Both the position numbers and the translations under genes were made by a program. Positions 7,455 to 15,231 of a DNA stretch of 29,949 bases are shown piece after piece. The stretch comes from UBA8886 sp963578705 (GTDB lineage Archaea > Thermoplasmatota > Poseidoniia > MGIII > CG-Epi1), in assembly GCA_963578705.1 (NCBI GenBank), contig CAUZDT010000007.1, positions 1-29,949 of the forward strand. The letters run 5' to 3'. Every line of letters begins with the position of its first letter. Positions within the stretch are counted from its first letter, which is position 1. The notes under the pieces are model-generated. The model searched no databases and was not told where the DNA came from. It worked only from the letters and a program-made list of their open reading frames with translations.

Positions 7455-8840
7455 ATGCGGCAGTTGATTTTGCTGGCTACGCTGTTGCTCTGGCTGGCGC
7501 CAGCCACGGCGGGCGAGCCGCCCGAGCAGGTGCATCTGACGACGAATGCCCTGGGCGACGGAATGATTGTGCAGTGGGGCACCGCTGAAGCCACGACGCT
7601 GCTCTGTACCTCGTCCAGCGACATCGAATACGGCCTCGGACCGGACAGCCTCAACCAGACTGCGTCGGGCTCGTGGGAGATGTATGACTGGACCACCTGT
7701 ATCCATACCGTCGAGCTGGCTGGCCTCGCTCCCAACAGTACCTACCACTACCGTGTCGGCGGCGACGGCGAGTGGAGCGACGTCGCCAGTTTCGTGACAG
7801 CACCGCAAGGCAGCCGTCCGGTACGTGTCGGTGCCATCGCCGACCATGGTATTTCCTCTGACGCCGAAGCGACAACGCAGAAAATGCGCGCCGCGAGCTT
7901 GGACCTGGTCATCCACGCCGGCGACATATCGTACGCTAACGACGTCGGCTCGGGGGGCGTAGCGGACCAGTCCCTCTGGGATGACTACCAGAACCAGATC
8001 CAGCCGCTGGCGGCAACGGTGCCACACATGTATGCTCCCGGCAACCACGAGGATGAGGCCTACTACGAGTTCGACGCGTATGAAACGCGGTTCTACACGT
8101 CAGGGTCGAACCCGTTCTGGTACAGCTTCAGTTTCGAGGGGATTCACTTTATATCCCTGTCGTCGGAGCACGACTACGGGCCCGGCAGCCAGCAGTACAA
8201 CTGGCTGGAGAGCGAGCTCCAGGAGGTGAACCGCCAAGCGACGCCGTGGCTGGTGGTGTTCGCGCACCGGCCAATGTACAGCTCCAACTCGGCGCACGGC
8301 AGCGAAGTCGATTTCCGTGACGCGATGGAGGAACTGCTCTACGATTACAGCGTCGACCTCGCCGTCTGGGGGCACGACCACAGCTACGAGCGCAGCTACC
8401 CCGTCTTCCAGGAAGAACCTCTCTCAAATTCTACTTCCAGCGCGACGGAACCGTACCGCAACCTCGGTGCACCCATCCATGTCGTCGTCGGCACCGGTGG
8501 CCGCTCGCTCTACGACGAGTTCGACGAACCACAGCCCGCCTGGTCCGCCTACCGCGAGGCATCCTACGGTTACTCGGTCTTCGAAGTTACCCCGCAAGGC
8601 GAGCTGCACTTCAGCTTCATCCGCAACTCCGACGGCGCGGTCGCCGACCAGTTCTGGATTTCGAAGGCGCCGTCGCCCGGTCCGGGCAGCGGCGACGGGG
8701 ACGGCGACAACTCGACCGACTCCGACGGCAACGCCAGTGACTCGAAGGCGGGATGGCAGCAGAAACTCGAGGAGCTGCCCGGCCCCGGCCTGCCGGTCGC
8801 GCTCGGCGCGATGGCAATCGCCGCACGGCGACGGCGCTGA
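7455..8840 (+). CDS. secreted purple acid phosphatase-like metallophosphatase with C-terminal anchor
   Basis: Binuclear-metal phosphoesterase exported to the cell surface; 461 residues. Residues 1-19 form a signal peptide (MRQLILLATLLLWLAPATA). Residues about 25-117 are the fibronectin-type N-terminal domain of purple acid phosphatases. The catalytic domain shows the metal motifs in order: DHG (D130), GDISY (D157, Y160), GNHE (N197, H198), AHRPMY (H271) and GHDHSYER (H307, H309). After about residue 410 comes a Gly/Asp/Ser/Asn-rich stalk, then LPGPGLP, a hydrophobic run and four terminal arginines. This resembles the PGF-CTERM sorting signal processed by archaeosortases, though Phe is replaced by Pro. 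It probably releases phosphate from organic phosphorus outside the cell. Its stop directly abuts the stop of the convergent radB. Confidence 0.92.
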   Translation: MRQLILLATLLLWLAPATAGEPPEQVHLTTNALGDGMIVQWGTAEATTLLCTSSSDIEYGLGPDSLNQTASGSWEMYDWTTCIHTVELAGLAPNSTYHYRVGGDGEWSDVASFVTAPQGSRPVRVGAIADHGISSDAEATTQKMRAASLDLVIHAGDISYANDVGSGGVADQSLWDDYQNQIQPLAATVPHMYAPGNHEDEAYYEFDAYETRFYTSGSNPFWYSFSFEGIHFISLSSEHDYGPGSQQYNWLESELQEVNRQATPWLVVFAHRPMYSSNSAHGSEVDFRDAMEELLYDYSVDLAVWGHDHSYERSYPVFQEEPLSNSTSSATEPYRNLGAPIHVVVGTGGRSLYDEFDEPQPAWSAYREASYGYSVFEVTPQGELHFSFIRNSDGAVADQFWISKAPSPGPGSGDGDGDNSTDSDGNASDSKAGWQQKLEELPGPGLPVALGAMAIAARRRR

Positions 8841-9479
8841 CTACTCGAGCCCGTTGCCGGTGAGCAAGAAATCGGCGACACCTTCAGGGAGCGAGCGGTG
8901 CTTCTTGAGGCGGGCGTGCCGCAGACCGGGCGCGTGCGCCTTCTCCAGCTGCAGCAGCGTCTTGGCCATGTGCACTAGCGACTTGCCGTAGTAGGGGGCG
9001 ACTTCGCCGTCCCGCTCGTAGACCTGCCCCGTCAGCAGGATGGGCAGCTCATGCTGCGTCGCAAGGTTGTGCAGATTAATCATCATGCGCGTGAAGACCC
9101 ACTCGCACTTCTCCCTGTCGAGCGCATACTCCAGCCGCGCGTATGCGTTTACGGTATCGATGATAAGCAGTGCCGGCGGCTCATCCAGGCTTTTGAGCAG
9201 TTCGAGCAGTTCGGCCTGGTCGACCGGCGCCGCAATGGACAGACCGTCAGGCGCTTCGCCGCCGCACACCTGCTCCAGCCGTTCCGCCGAGAGCCCTTCG
9301 GTGTCGATGAACAGCACCGACTTGCCGCCACTGGCGAGCACTTCACGCGACAATTGCAGCGTCAGGCTGGTCTTGCCACTCCCCGGCTCGCCGTAGACCA
9401 GCGTCAGCGCGCCCGCTTCGACCCCCCCGCCGAGCAGTTCATCAAGGCTAGGGCACCCGGTCGGCAGTCGCGCGAGCAT
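8841..9479 (-). CDS. radB: DNA repair and recombination protein RadB
   Basis: Archaeal RecA/RadA paralogue that assists homologous recombination; 212 residues, the usual length, with the RecA core and no N-terminal HhH domain. Walker A GEPGSGKT is at residues 30-37 and the Walker B strand ALLIID at about 103-108. The N-terminus LPTGCPSLDELLGGG is the standard RadB opening. The frame stays open upstream to 9902, but the extra residues look like antisense of the next gene. I chose the ATG at 9479, which places the family motif at residue 5 and a TATA-like TTCATAAC 26 bp upstream. Confidence 0.92.
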   Translation of the reverse strand: MLARLPTGCPSLDELLGGGVEAGALTLVYGEPGSGKTSLTLQLSREVLASGGKSVLFIDTEGLSAERLEQVCGGEAPDGLSIAAPVDQAELLELLKSLDEPPALLIIDTVNAYARLEYALDREKCEWVFTRMMINLHNLATQHELPILLTGQVYERDGEVAPYYGKSLVHMAKTLLQLEKAHAPGLRHARLKKHRSLPEGVADFLLTGNGLE

Positions 9480-9499
9480 GCCGGGGCAGTCGCTGGCGC

Positions 9500-9508
9500 G
9501 GTTATGAA
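9500..9508 (-). promoter_or_regulatory. TATA-like element of radB
   Basis: CTTCATAAC on the minus strand, centred about 26 bp before the radB ATG; implies a leaderless mRNA. Confidence 0.45.
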
Positions 9509-9526
9509 GACTGGGGGTCGCCGCGC

Positions 9527-9535
9527 CGTTAATAC
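9527..9535 (+). promoter_or_regulatory. TATA-like element of the LOG/TIGR00725-type gene
   Basis: CGTTAATAC centred 25 bp before the ATG at 9556; divergent from and separate from the radB element. Confidence 0.45.
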
Positions 9536-9555
9536 CACCACGACACTGACGCAAC

Positions 9556-10026
9556 ATGCACGTCCCGCGGGTGGCAGTCATCGGCAGCGGCGACTGCGAC
9601 AACGAAGTAGCGACCGAGGCGGAGGCACTCGGCGCTGGCATCGCCGCGCTGGGGGCGGAGCTGGTCTGCGGCGGCCGCGGCGGAGTAATGGCCGCCGCCT
9701 GCCGCGGCGCGCAGGGCGCGGGAGGCCGCACCATCGGCATCCTGCCTGACGGTGAGCGCGAAGCAGCGAACGCGTGGATCGATGTACCAGTCGCGACCGG
9801 TCTCGGCCCCGCGCGCAACGCGCTAGTGCCACTCAATGGTGACGTGGTGGTCGCCATCCGGGGCGGCGCGGGAACGCTCACCGAGCTGGGTTTTGCAGCC
9901 ATTTACGGCCGCCCCGTCATCGGGCTCGGGACGCACGACCTGCCGTCAGTGCAGCCAGCGCGCGACGTCGAGCACACGCTGGAGCTGGTGCGGAAGGCGC
10001 TGCGCGAGCAGGGATTCGAGGCTTAG
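9556..10026 (+). CDS. LOG/TIGR00725-family Rossmann-fold nucleotide-binding protein
   Basis: A 156-residue Rossmann-fold protein of the lysine-decarboxylase-like (LOG) superfamily, TIGR00725 branch. Diagnostic segments are the N-terminal VAVIGSGDCD (nucleotide-binding loop), CGGRGGVM (about 38-45) and RGGAGTLTE (about 101-109), the last corresponding to PGGxGTxxE of LOG phosphoribohydrolases. Some relatives cleave nucleoside monophosphates, but for this small branch the substrate is unknown. It is divergent from radB and convergent with the giant surface-protein gene; the two stop codons overlap (TAG at 10024-10026, TAA at 10023-10025 on the other strand). Confidence 0.85.
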   Translation: MHVPRVAVIGSGDCDNEVATEAEALGAGIAALGAELVCGGRGGVMAAACRGAQGAGGRTIGILPDGEREAANAWIDVPVATGLGPARNALVPLNGDVVVAIRGGAGTLTELGFAAIYGRPVIGLGTHDLPSVQPARDVEHTLELVRKALREQGFEA

Positions 10027-13000
10027 CGACGGCGGAAAATCGCCAGCAGGCCAAGCATCGCTAGCGCACTCAGCAGGCCGAAGCCGGGCAGCAGCCCGCC
10101 ATCGTCTTCCAGCTGTTGGAGCAGCTCGATGGGTATGGTCGCCTGCTGGCAGTCCTCTCCGCCATCGTCATCGGTCGCGCAGACTGTGACGGTGTAGGTG
10201 CCGACCTTGTCGTAGGTGTGGGTTACGGTCCCGCCCTCGTCGGTGGTGTCGTCGCCCCAGTTCCAGATGATGGTGACCTCGTCGTCACCGGGGTCGGTTG
10301 CCTCGATGCTGACGGTGACGGGTTCGCCCTGCTTGACGCTTGAGGGCAGCTGCAGGTTGGTCAGCGTCGGCGCGACGTTGGCAATGGTGATGAAGAGCTT
10401 CTCGCTCGTGACGCCGCCATCCTCGTCGGAGGCAATGACCTCGACCACGAAGGTGCCGTCGTCGGTAAAGGTGTGCGTCACCGCCAGGCCATTCGCAGTC
10501 TGGCCGTCGCCGAAGTCCCACGTCACGCTGACGGTGTCATCGGTGACGTCGCTCGCGGCAGCGCTGAATGCGAACGTGTCGCCCTCGTCGCCGCTTGTGG
10601 GTGAAGCGGAGACCTGCAGGGTCGGTGCGCGGTTGCTGATGCTGATATTGAATGTCTCGGTCGTCTCGCCACCATCCTCGTCAGAGGCGGTGACTGTTAC
10701 GGTGTAGGTGCCGTCATCGGTCCAGGTGTGGGTCACCTCGTCGCCGCTGCCAGTCTCACCGTCGCCGAAATCCCACGCCACGCTGACGGTGTCGGCCTCG
10801 ACGTCGCTCGTGTCGGCCGCGAAGGAGCGCGCCTGCGCCTCCTGACCGGAGCTGGCGCCATCGACCGAGAGCGAGGGTGCAACGTTTGTGACGTAGACGG
10901 TTGCGCTTTCGCTGTCCTCCGCCTCGCCATCGCTCACAGTGACCGTCACTGTGTAGTCACCATCGTCGGCCCAGGTGTGCTTGACGTTCTCGCCGCTGGC
11001 AGTCTTGCCGTCGCCAAAGTCCCAACTGTAGGTCAGCGTATCGTTGTCGTCATCGTGCGCGTCAACGCTGAGTGATAGCTCCTCGCCTTCGTCACCGTCG
11101 GCAACGTTGAGCCCGTCGATGACGGGGGCCGCGTTCTGTTCCGCCTCAGCCAGCTCGACGTCGTAGATCCAGAAGTTGTCTTCTTCGTGTCCGTATTCCT
11201 GATCGTACAACTCAACATAGAAATCATATTTGCCTGCGTAATCCGCAGTCCACTCCTGCTCGAACCAGTCTTCTTCTTCATTGTAAATGGTATGATCGTC
11301 GTAGAGAGAACCAACGTAGTCACCGGTCTCGTTGTCGAAGACGTCAACATAGACCTCGATGCCGACATTGCAGTCACAGCTGGTATCGGGGTCGTAGCCA
11401 ATCTCGATGGTCAGGTTGTCGATGTAGTGGTCCTTTTCCGCGAACCACTCATCTTCGTCACCGCCGCCACCGCCTTCACTGAGGGATACGTTGTAGATCC
11501 AGAACCAGTCCTCCAAGTTGTAATCCTCGTCGTAGAGTGAAACGTTGAAATCGTAGAGGCCATCCTCGTCGGCAGTCCAGTCCTGCTCGAACCAGTCCAT
11601 CTCGCCATCATTGATAGCGTGGGCGGCCCAGGTATAGTCAACGTAGTCACCATTTTCATTGTCGTAGACGTCGACGTAGACCGTGATGTCGACTTCGCAA
11701 TCACAGGTGGTATCGGGGTCATAGCCGACCACGAATCTCATGTCTTCAGTTTCGTAGTCCCAGTCGTAGAACCACTCATCCTCGTCTCCATTGCCTCCGC
11801 CACCACCATTGTCATCACAGTGGGCCCAGACTTCGTAGTATCCATTTTCGTCCTCTGAGACATACCATTCGTATTCACCACAGGTCTCATTATAGAGCCA
11901 GGCTTCACCAGTCTCGTTAGTTTCCACATAAGCGTGATACTCATAATCGTCAGATGTTTCGTTATACTTGTAGATATCAATTTCGACTCCTGACTCTCCA
12001 GTTGAAGTATTACCTCGGTGAGCTATGAATCCTACATCATCATAGACTGCGTATTCATCTTCATCAACTACAAGGTTATCCACATTGACGGTATCGGACG
12101 TTTCTGGGTTACTTGAATTACCGTACGAATAGAAAGGTCCTTCCTGTAAAATTACGTCATTTTCTTCATAATAAACATGTTGGTAATACCATCCTTCAGT
12201 CAAGTTATATGAAACGAAAAGCACGTCAAAATAATTTGGATTACCGCTATCTACCAAATTACCATCCTCGTCGTAAATCTCGAAGTAGGCATCTTCCTTA
12301 AATTCATCATCTTCTAAAACTCCACCAATGTAATCATTGACAAAGCCATCTTCTTCCCAATCATCGATGATACCTACATGTCCAACGCCATTGTCATCAC
12401 CAGTTCCATTGCCTCCACCACCGCCATCGTCAGAGCTTAGGTAGACATCATAAATCCAGAATTCGTCCTCCTGGTTCCAGTCCTCATCATACATTACGGC
12501 GTTGAAGTCATAGCTACCATTCTCGTAGGGAGTCCAGTCCTGCTCGAACCAGTCGCCCTCCCCGTCGTAAATCGTGTGCTCGGCGTCGATTCCGTCAACC
12601 CAGTCGCCGGTCTCGTTATCGTAGACGTCGATGTAGACCGTGATGTCGACCTCGCAATCACAGGTGGTATCGGGGTCGTAGCCGATTACGATGGTGTCAT
12701 CCTCGTCGTCATCGTTGGTGTCCTCGGTAGAGTAATCCCAGTCGTAGAACCACTCATCCTCGTCTCCAGTACCGTTACCGCCGCTGCCGGAGGTGAGGGA
12801 TACGTTGTAAAGCCAGAAATCGTCCTCCTGATTCCAGTCCTCGTCGTACATGACGACAAAGAAGTCGTAGCTGCCGTTGTCGGTGGCGGTCCAGTCCTGC
12901 TCGAACCAGTCGCTCTCCTCGTCGTAAATCGTGTGCTCGGCATAGGTATAGTCAACCCAGTCACCAGTTTCGTTATCGTAGACGTCGACGTCGACCGTGA

Positions 13001-14495
13001 TGTTGACCTCGCAATCACAGGTGGTGTCGGGGTCGTAGCCGATTACGATGGTGTCGTCCTCGTCATCCTCATTGGTGTCCTCGGTAGAATAATCCCAGTC
13101 GTAGAACCACTCGTCCTCGTCACCCTGGCCACCGCCTCCGCCACCGCCGTTGGTGAGGTAGACGTCCTCAATCCGGAACTGGTCCTCGAAGTTCCAGTCG
13201 TCGTCAAAGAGGGTGACGTTGAAGTCGTAGCTGCCGTTGTCGGTCGCGGTCCAGTTCATGCTGAACCAGTCGTCGGCGGTCCCGTTTATCGTGAACTCGC
13301 CGAAGGCCCAGTCGACCCCGTCGCCAGTCTCATTCTCGAAAACTTCAATCATGACGTTGATGTCGACTTCACAATCGCACTCGGTATCGGGGTCAAAGGA
13401 GATGTTGATGGTGTCGTCTTCGAAATCGCCGTTCGTATCTTCGGTTTCGTAGTCCCAGTCCTCGAACCACTCGTCGTAGTTTGTGCTGGTACTGCCGTAG
13501 GAGTAGAAGCTGCCGTTCTGCAACAGGTCGCCGCCCTGTTCCTCGTAGATGTAGTGGGTGTAGTTACCCTGCGCAAGGTCGTCGGAGATGAAGAAGTGGT
13601 CGTCGCCCCAATTCTCGTCATCGGTGGTGCCGTTATCGACCATGGTGCCGTTTTCGTCGAATACTTCAACGTACGCGTCATCCTTGGTGCCATTGCCCTC
13701 CGGTACGAATGCCATAAAGTCGTCCCAGTCGTCGGCTCCGTCCCAATCCTCGATTGTGCCGACATGGCCAATGGCGTAGGTGGCGTCGACGACCGCATAG
13801 CCGCCCTCGTTCGCCAACTGCTCGCCGCCAACCGAGGCGTTCCACATGTATTCGCCACTGGTAATGTTCTTGAAAGTCAGCTCACCCTCCTCGTCGGTGG
13901 TGCCGTTGTCGAAGAAGGTCCAAGTTCCCAGGATGTTTTTCTTCAATACCGTGATGTTAACACCCTCGACTTCGTCGTCCTTGACGTGTACGTAGAAGCC
14001 GAGGTCGTTCATCAACTGGTCTTCGTCCTCGTCAAAGACGCCGTTCTCGACGTTGATGGTCTCGTCCGTTGAACCTGTCATGGCCCACAACTCGACGCCA
14101 TACCAGTCGGCGTAGTCCTCGAAGTACCCCTCGTCATCGTAGAGCGTGATGTTGAAGTCAAAGGTACCATTGTAGTCGGGGGTCCAGTCCTCCTCGAACC
14201 AGTCGCCCTCGCCATTGTTGATTGTGTACTCGAAGCTGCCGGAATCCACCTCGTCACCGGTATCGTTGTCATATACGGTGATGTAGACGTAGATGTCAAC
14301 ATCACATTCACAGGTGGTATCGGGGTCGTAGCCGACCGTGGCGGTATCGTTGTAGCCGTCACCATCCTCATCGGTGGTGTCGCCCTCAATCCAGTAGAAC
14401 CACTCGTCGTAGTCGCCGCCCGCAGTCGCGGTAGGTACGAAGCTTAGCAGGAATGCAGCCAGGATAGCCCAAGCTGCCATTTTGTTGCTGAACAT
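10023..14495 (-). CDS. giant acidic modular surface protein with PKD domains and PGF-CTERM-like anchor
   Basis: A 1490-residue exported protein of unknown function. Residues 1-26 are a signal peptide (AILAAFLLSFVPTATA). The body has ten modules. Module A (about 105-111 residues, with DEWFYDWDY, GYDPDTTCDC and DWFEQDWT) occurs six times: residues 29-139, 339-449, 459-569, 578-688, 904-1007 and 1013-1116. Module B (GHVG...FYSYG) occurs at 243-338 and 705-799. Module C (VNVDN...GEY.W) occurs at 145-241 and 800-893. Poly-Gly linkers separate several modules. Four PKD domains (WDFGDG three times, WNWGDD once) span about 1121-1456. The tail is LPGFG (1469-1473), a hydrophobic run and RRR, a PGF-CTERM-type sorting signal. 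Asp and Glu dominate and N-glycosylation sequons (N-x-T/S) are frequent, so the protein is strongly negative, probably glycosylated and perhaps calcium-binding. It may be an S-layer, adhesin or stalk component (inference). The start is the ATG at 14495, with a good GAGGT ribosome binding site. Confidence 0.9.
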   Translation of the reverse strand: MFSNKMAAWAILAAFLLSFVPTATAGGDYDEWFYWIEGDTTDEDGDGYNDTATVGYDPDTTCECDVDIYVYITVYDNDTGDEVDSGSFEYTINNGEGDWFEEDWTPDYNGTFDFNITLYDDEGYFEDYADWYGVELWAMTGSTDETINVENGVFDEDEDQLMNDLGFYVHVKDDEVEGVNITVLKKNILGTWTFFDNGTTDEEGELTFKNITSGEYMWNASVGGEQLANEGGYAVVDATYAIGHVGTIEDWDGADDWDDFMAFVPEGNGTKDDAYVEVFDENGTMVDNGTTDDENWGDDHFFISDDLAQGNYTHYIYEEQGGDLLQNGSFYSYGSTSTNYDEWFEDWDYETEDTNGDFEDDTINISFDPDTECDCEVDINVMIEVFENETGDGVDWAFGEFTINGTADDWFSMNWTATDNGSYDFNVTLFDDDWNFEDQFRIEDVYLTNGGGGGGGQGDEDEWFYDWDYSTEDTNEDDEDDTIVIGYDPDTTCDCEVNITVDVDVYDNETGDWVDYTYAEHTIYDEESDWFEQDWTATDNGSYDFFVVMYDEDWNQEDDFWLYNVSLTSGSGGNGTGDEDEWFYDWDYSTEDTNDDDEDDTIVIGYDPDTTCDCEVDITVYIDVYDNETGDWVDGIDAEHTIYDGEGDWFEQDWTPYENGSYDFNAVMYDEDWNQEDEFWIYDVYLSSDDGGGGGNGTGDDNGVGHVGIIDDWEEDGFVNDYIGGVLEDDEFKEDAYFEIYDEDGNLVDSGNPNYFDVLFVSYNLTEGWYYQHVYYEENDVILQEGPFYSYGNSSNPETSDTVNVDNLVVDEDEYAVYDDVGFIAHRGNTSTGESGVEIDIYKYNETSDDYEYHAYVETNETGEAWLYNETCGEYEWYVSEDENGYYEVWAHCDDNGGGGGNGDEDEWFYDWDYETEDMRFVVGYDPDTTCDCEVDITVYVDVYDNENGDYVDYTWAAHAINDGEMDWFEQDWTADEDGLYDFNVSLYDEDYNLEDWFWIYNVSLSEGGGGGDEDEWFAEKDHYIDNLTIEIGYDPDTSCDCNVGIEVYVDVFDNETGDYVGSLYDDHTIYNEEEDWFEQEWTADYAGKYDFYVELYDQEYGHEEDNFWIYDVELAEAEQNAAPVIDGLNVADGDEGEELSLSVDAHDDDNDTLTYSWDFGDGKTASGENVKHTWADDGDYTVTVTVSDGEAEDSESATVYVTNVAPSLSVDGASSGQEAQARSFAADTSDVEADTVSVAWDFGDGETGSGDEVTHTWTDDGTYTVTVTASDEDGGETTETFNISISNRAPTLQVSASPTSGDEGDTFAFSAAASDVTDDTVSVTWDFGDGQTANGLAVTHTFTDDGTFVVEVIASDEDGGVTSEKLFITIANVAPTLTNLQLPSSVKQGEPVTVSIEATDPGDDEVTIIWNWGDDTTDEGGTVTHTYDKVGTYTVTVCATDDDGGEDCQQATIPIELLQQLEDDGGLLPGFGLLSALAMLGLLAIFRRR
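10130..11135 (-). repeat. four tandem PKD domains
   Basis: Tandem units of about 84 residues begin near residues 1121, 1205, 1288 and 1373 of the surface protein. Each starts with an APxL/APVI strand, has a central W-D-F-G-D-G (the last reads WNWGDD), and ends in H-T-[WFY]...G-[TD]-[YF]-x-V-x-V. PKD repeats are beta-sandwich spacers common in archaeal surface proteins. Confidence 0.93.
11148..14411 (-). repeat. six-copy protein-module A array with interspersed B and C modules
   Basis: Module A copies map to 14079-14411, 13149-13481, 12789-13121, 12432-12764, 11475-11786 and 11148-11459. Module B copies are at 13482-13769 and 12099-12383; module C copies are at 13773-14063 and 11817-12098. 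The order from the N-terminus is A-C-B-A-A-A-B-C-A-A, so C-B and B-C occur in opposite order around the central A triplet. Copies 3 and 4 (period 357 bp) are nearly identical at the DNA level and look recently duplicated. Every A copy carries a Cys-x-Cys dipeptide pair after DPDT. Confidence 0.85.
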
Positions 14496-14500
14496 GAGTT

Positions 14501-14505
14501 ACCTC
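14501..14505 (-). promoter_or_regulatory. Shine-Dalgarno of the giant surface-protein gene
   Basis: GAGGT on the minus strand, five bases before the ATG at 14495. This is one of few clear Shine-Dalgarno sites in the window, where most genes look leaderless. It implies a leadered mRNA and supports this start. Confidence 0.7.
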
Positions 14506-14523
14506 GGCGGCCACCGCACTGCA

Positions 14524-14534
14524 GTATACTTAAA
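14524..14534 (-). promoter_or_regulatory. TATA region of the giant surface-protein gene
   Basis: Minus-strand TTTTAAGTATA, centred about 33 bp before the ATG, which leaves a short leader carrying the GAGGT site. Confidence 0.5.
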
Positions 14535-14550
14535 ACTGTTCAGCCGTGTT

Positions 14551-15231
14551 TCAGCCGCCGCGCTCGTCGAGCCAGCGCCTTCCGGCGCGCGCCAGCGTGT
14601 ACGCCACGAAGTAGGTGTCTTCCCACGGCCGCAGGTAGCTCACGTCAAGCGCATACTGCAGGAATTCTTCCTGCATCACCGTGCCGCGCGCGACCTGCTC
14701 GGCGTCCGCCTCGGCCATCCCGCGCGCCATCAGTTCATGCGGGTAACCCTTGCGATGCGGTTGGTAGAGTAGGTAGGCCGGAATCAGCTCGCGCGCCAGC
14801 TCCGCCTCGTTGCGGCAACGGCCATACTCCCCGGCGAGGAACGCCACTTCCGAGAGGCCGGCGCGCGCCTGCCGCGCAAGCCGCAGCGGCTCGGTCGCCA
14901 CGTCGCCGTCGGGGTCGTCCGGCAGGTCGGGCATCGCCTCCGCCAGTACCTGTTCGAACAGCTCGCGCGCTTCACGCAGGTTCTCCCGGGGGGAGAGCCG
15001 CAGCAGGACGCAGACGGCGCCGCGTGACTCCTCCTCGCGTGCGCCCAGAATGCCGCCGCTGGCGGCCGCCGGCAGCTCGAGGCTGCGACGCAGCTCGTCG
15101 TCGCGGGCGCGCCGCTCGCCCAGTATGCCGAAGCCGAGGGAGTTTCCGCGGGCGACGCGGGCATCCTCTCTACCGCGCTGGTCCTCCAGCTGCTCGCGCA
15201 GGTGCTTCGCCAGCCCGTCGGGGAGCTGCAT
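14551..15231 (-). CDS. hypothetical protein coupled to cobalamin adenosyltransferase
   Basis: A 226-residue cytoplasmic protein I do not recognise. It is mostly alpha-helical and rich in Arg, Glu and Ala, with a conserved-looking C-terminal half (AYLLYQPHRKGYPHELMARGMAEAD, then YALDVSYLRPWEDTYFVAYTLARAG). No transmembrane segment, signal peptide or nucleotide-binding loop. The ATG at 15231 overlaps the TGA of the adenosyltransferase gene (TGATG), so it is translated from the same mRNA and may act with it, but that is only positional evidence. An in-frame start further up at 15282 would run into the adenosyltransferase gene and is less likely. Confidence 0.75.
   Translation of the reverse strand: MQLPDGLAKHLREQLEDQRGREDARVARGNSLGFGILGERRARDDELRRSLELPAAASGGILGAREEESRGAVCVLLRLSPRENLREARELFEQVLAEAMPDLPDDPDGDVATEPLRLARQARAGLSEVAFLAGEYGRCRNEAELARELIPAYLLYQPHRKGYPHELMARGMAEADAEQVARGTVMQEEFLQYALDVSYLRPWEDTYFVAYTLARAGRRWLDERGG

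Noticed and set aside
6514..7467. 317-codon plus-strand ORF opposite the M32 gene
   Set aside because: Shadow frame in GC-rich DNA; no domain signs, while the minus strand encodes a full M32 enzyme with HEXXH.
9480..9902. Longer N-terminus for RadB
   Set aside because: The extra residues are antisense to the LOG-family gene and unlike any RadB; the ATG at 9479 gives the standard protein.
12576..14072. 498-codon plus-strand ORF rich in Val, Asp and Leu
   Set aside because: Antisense shadow of the acidic repeat protein: Asp GAC reads as Val GTC and Glu GAG as Leu CTC on the other strand. The opposite frame has a signal peptide, PKD domains and a sorting tail.
10023..14495. CRISPR array suggested by the repetitive appearance of this stretch
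   Set aside because: The repeats are long coding modules of 300-360 bp in an open frame, with no short identical direct repeats and unique spacers.
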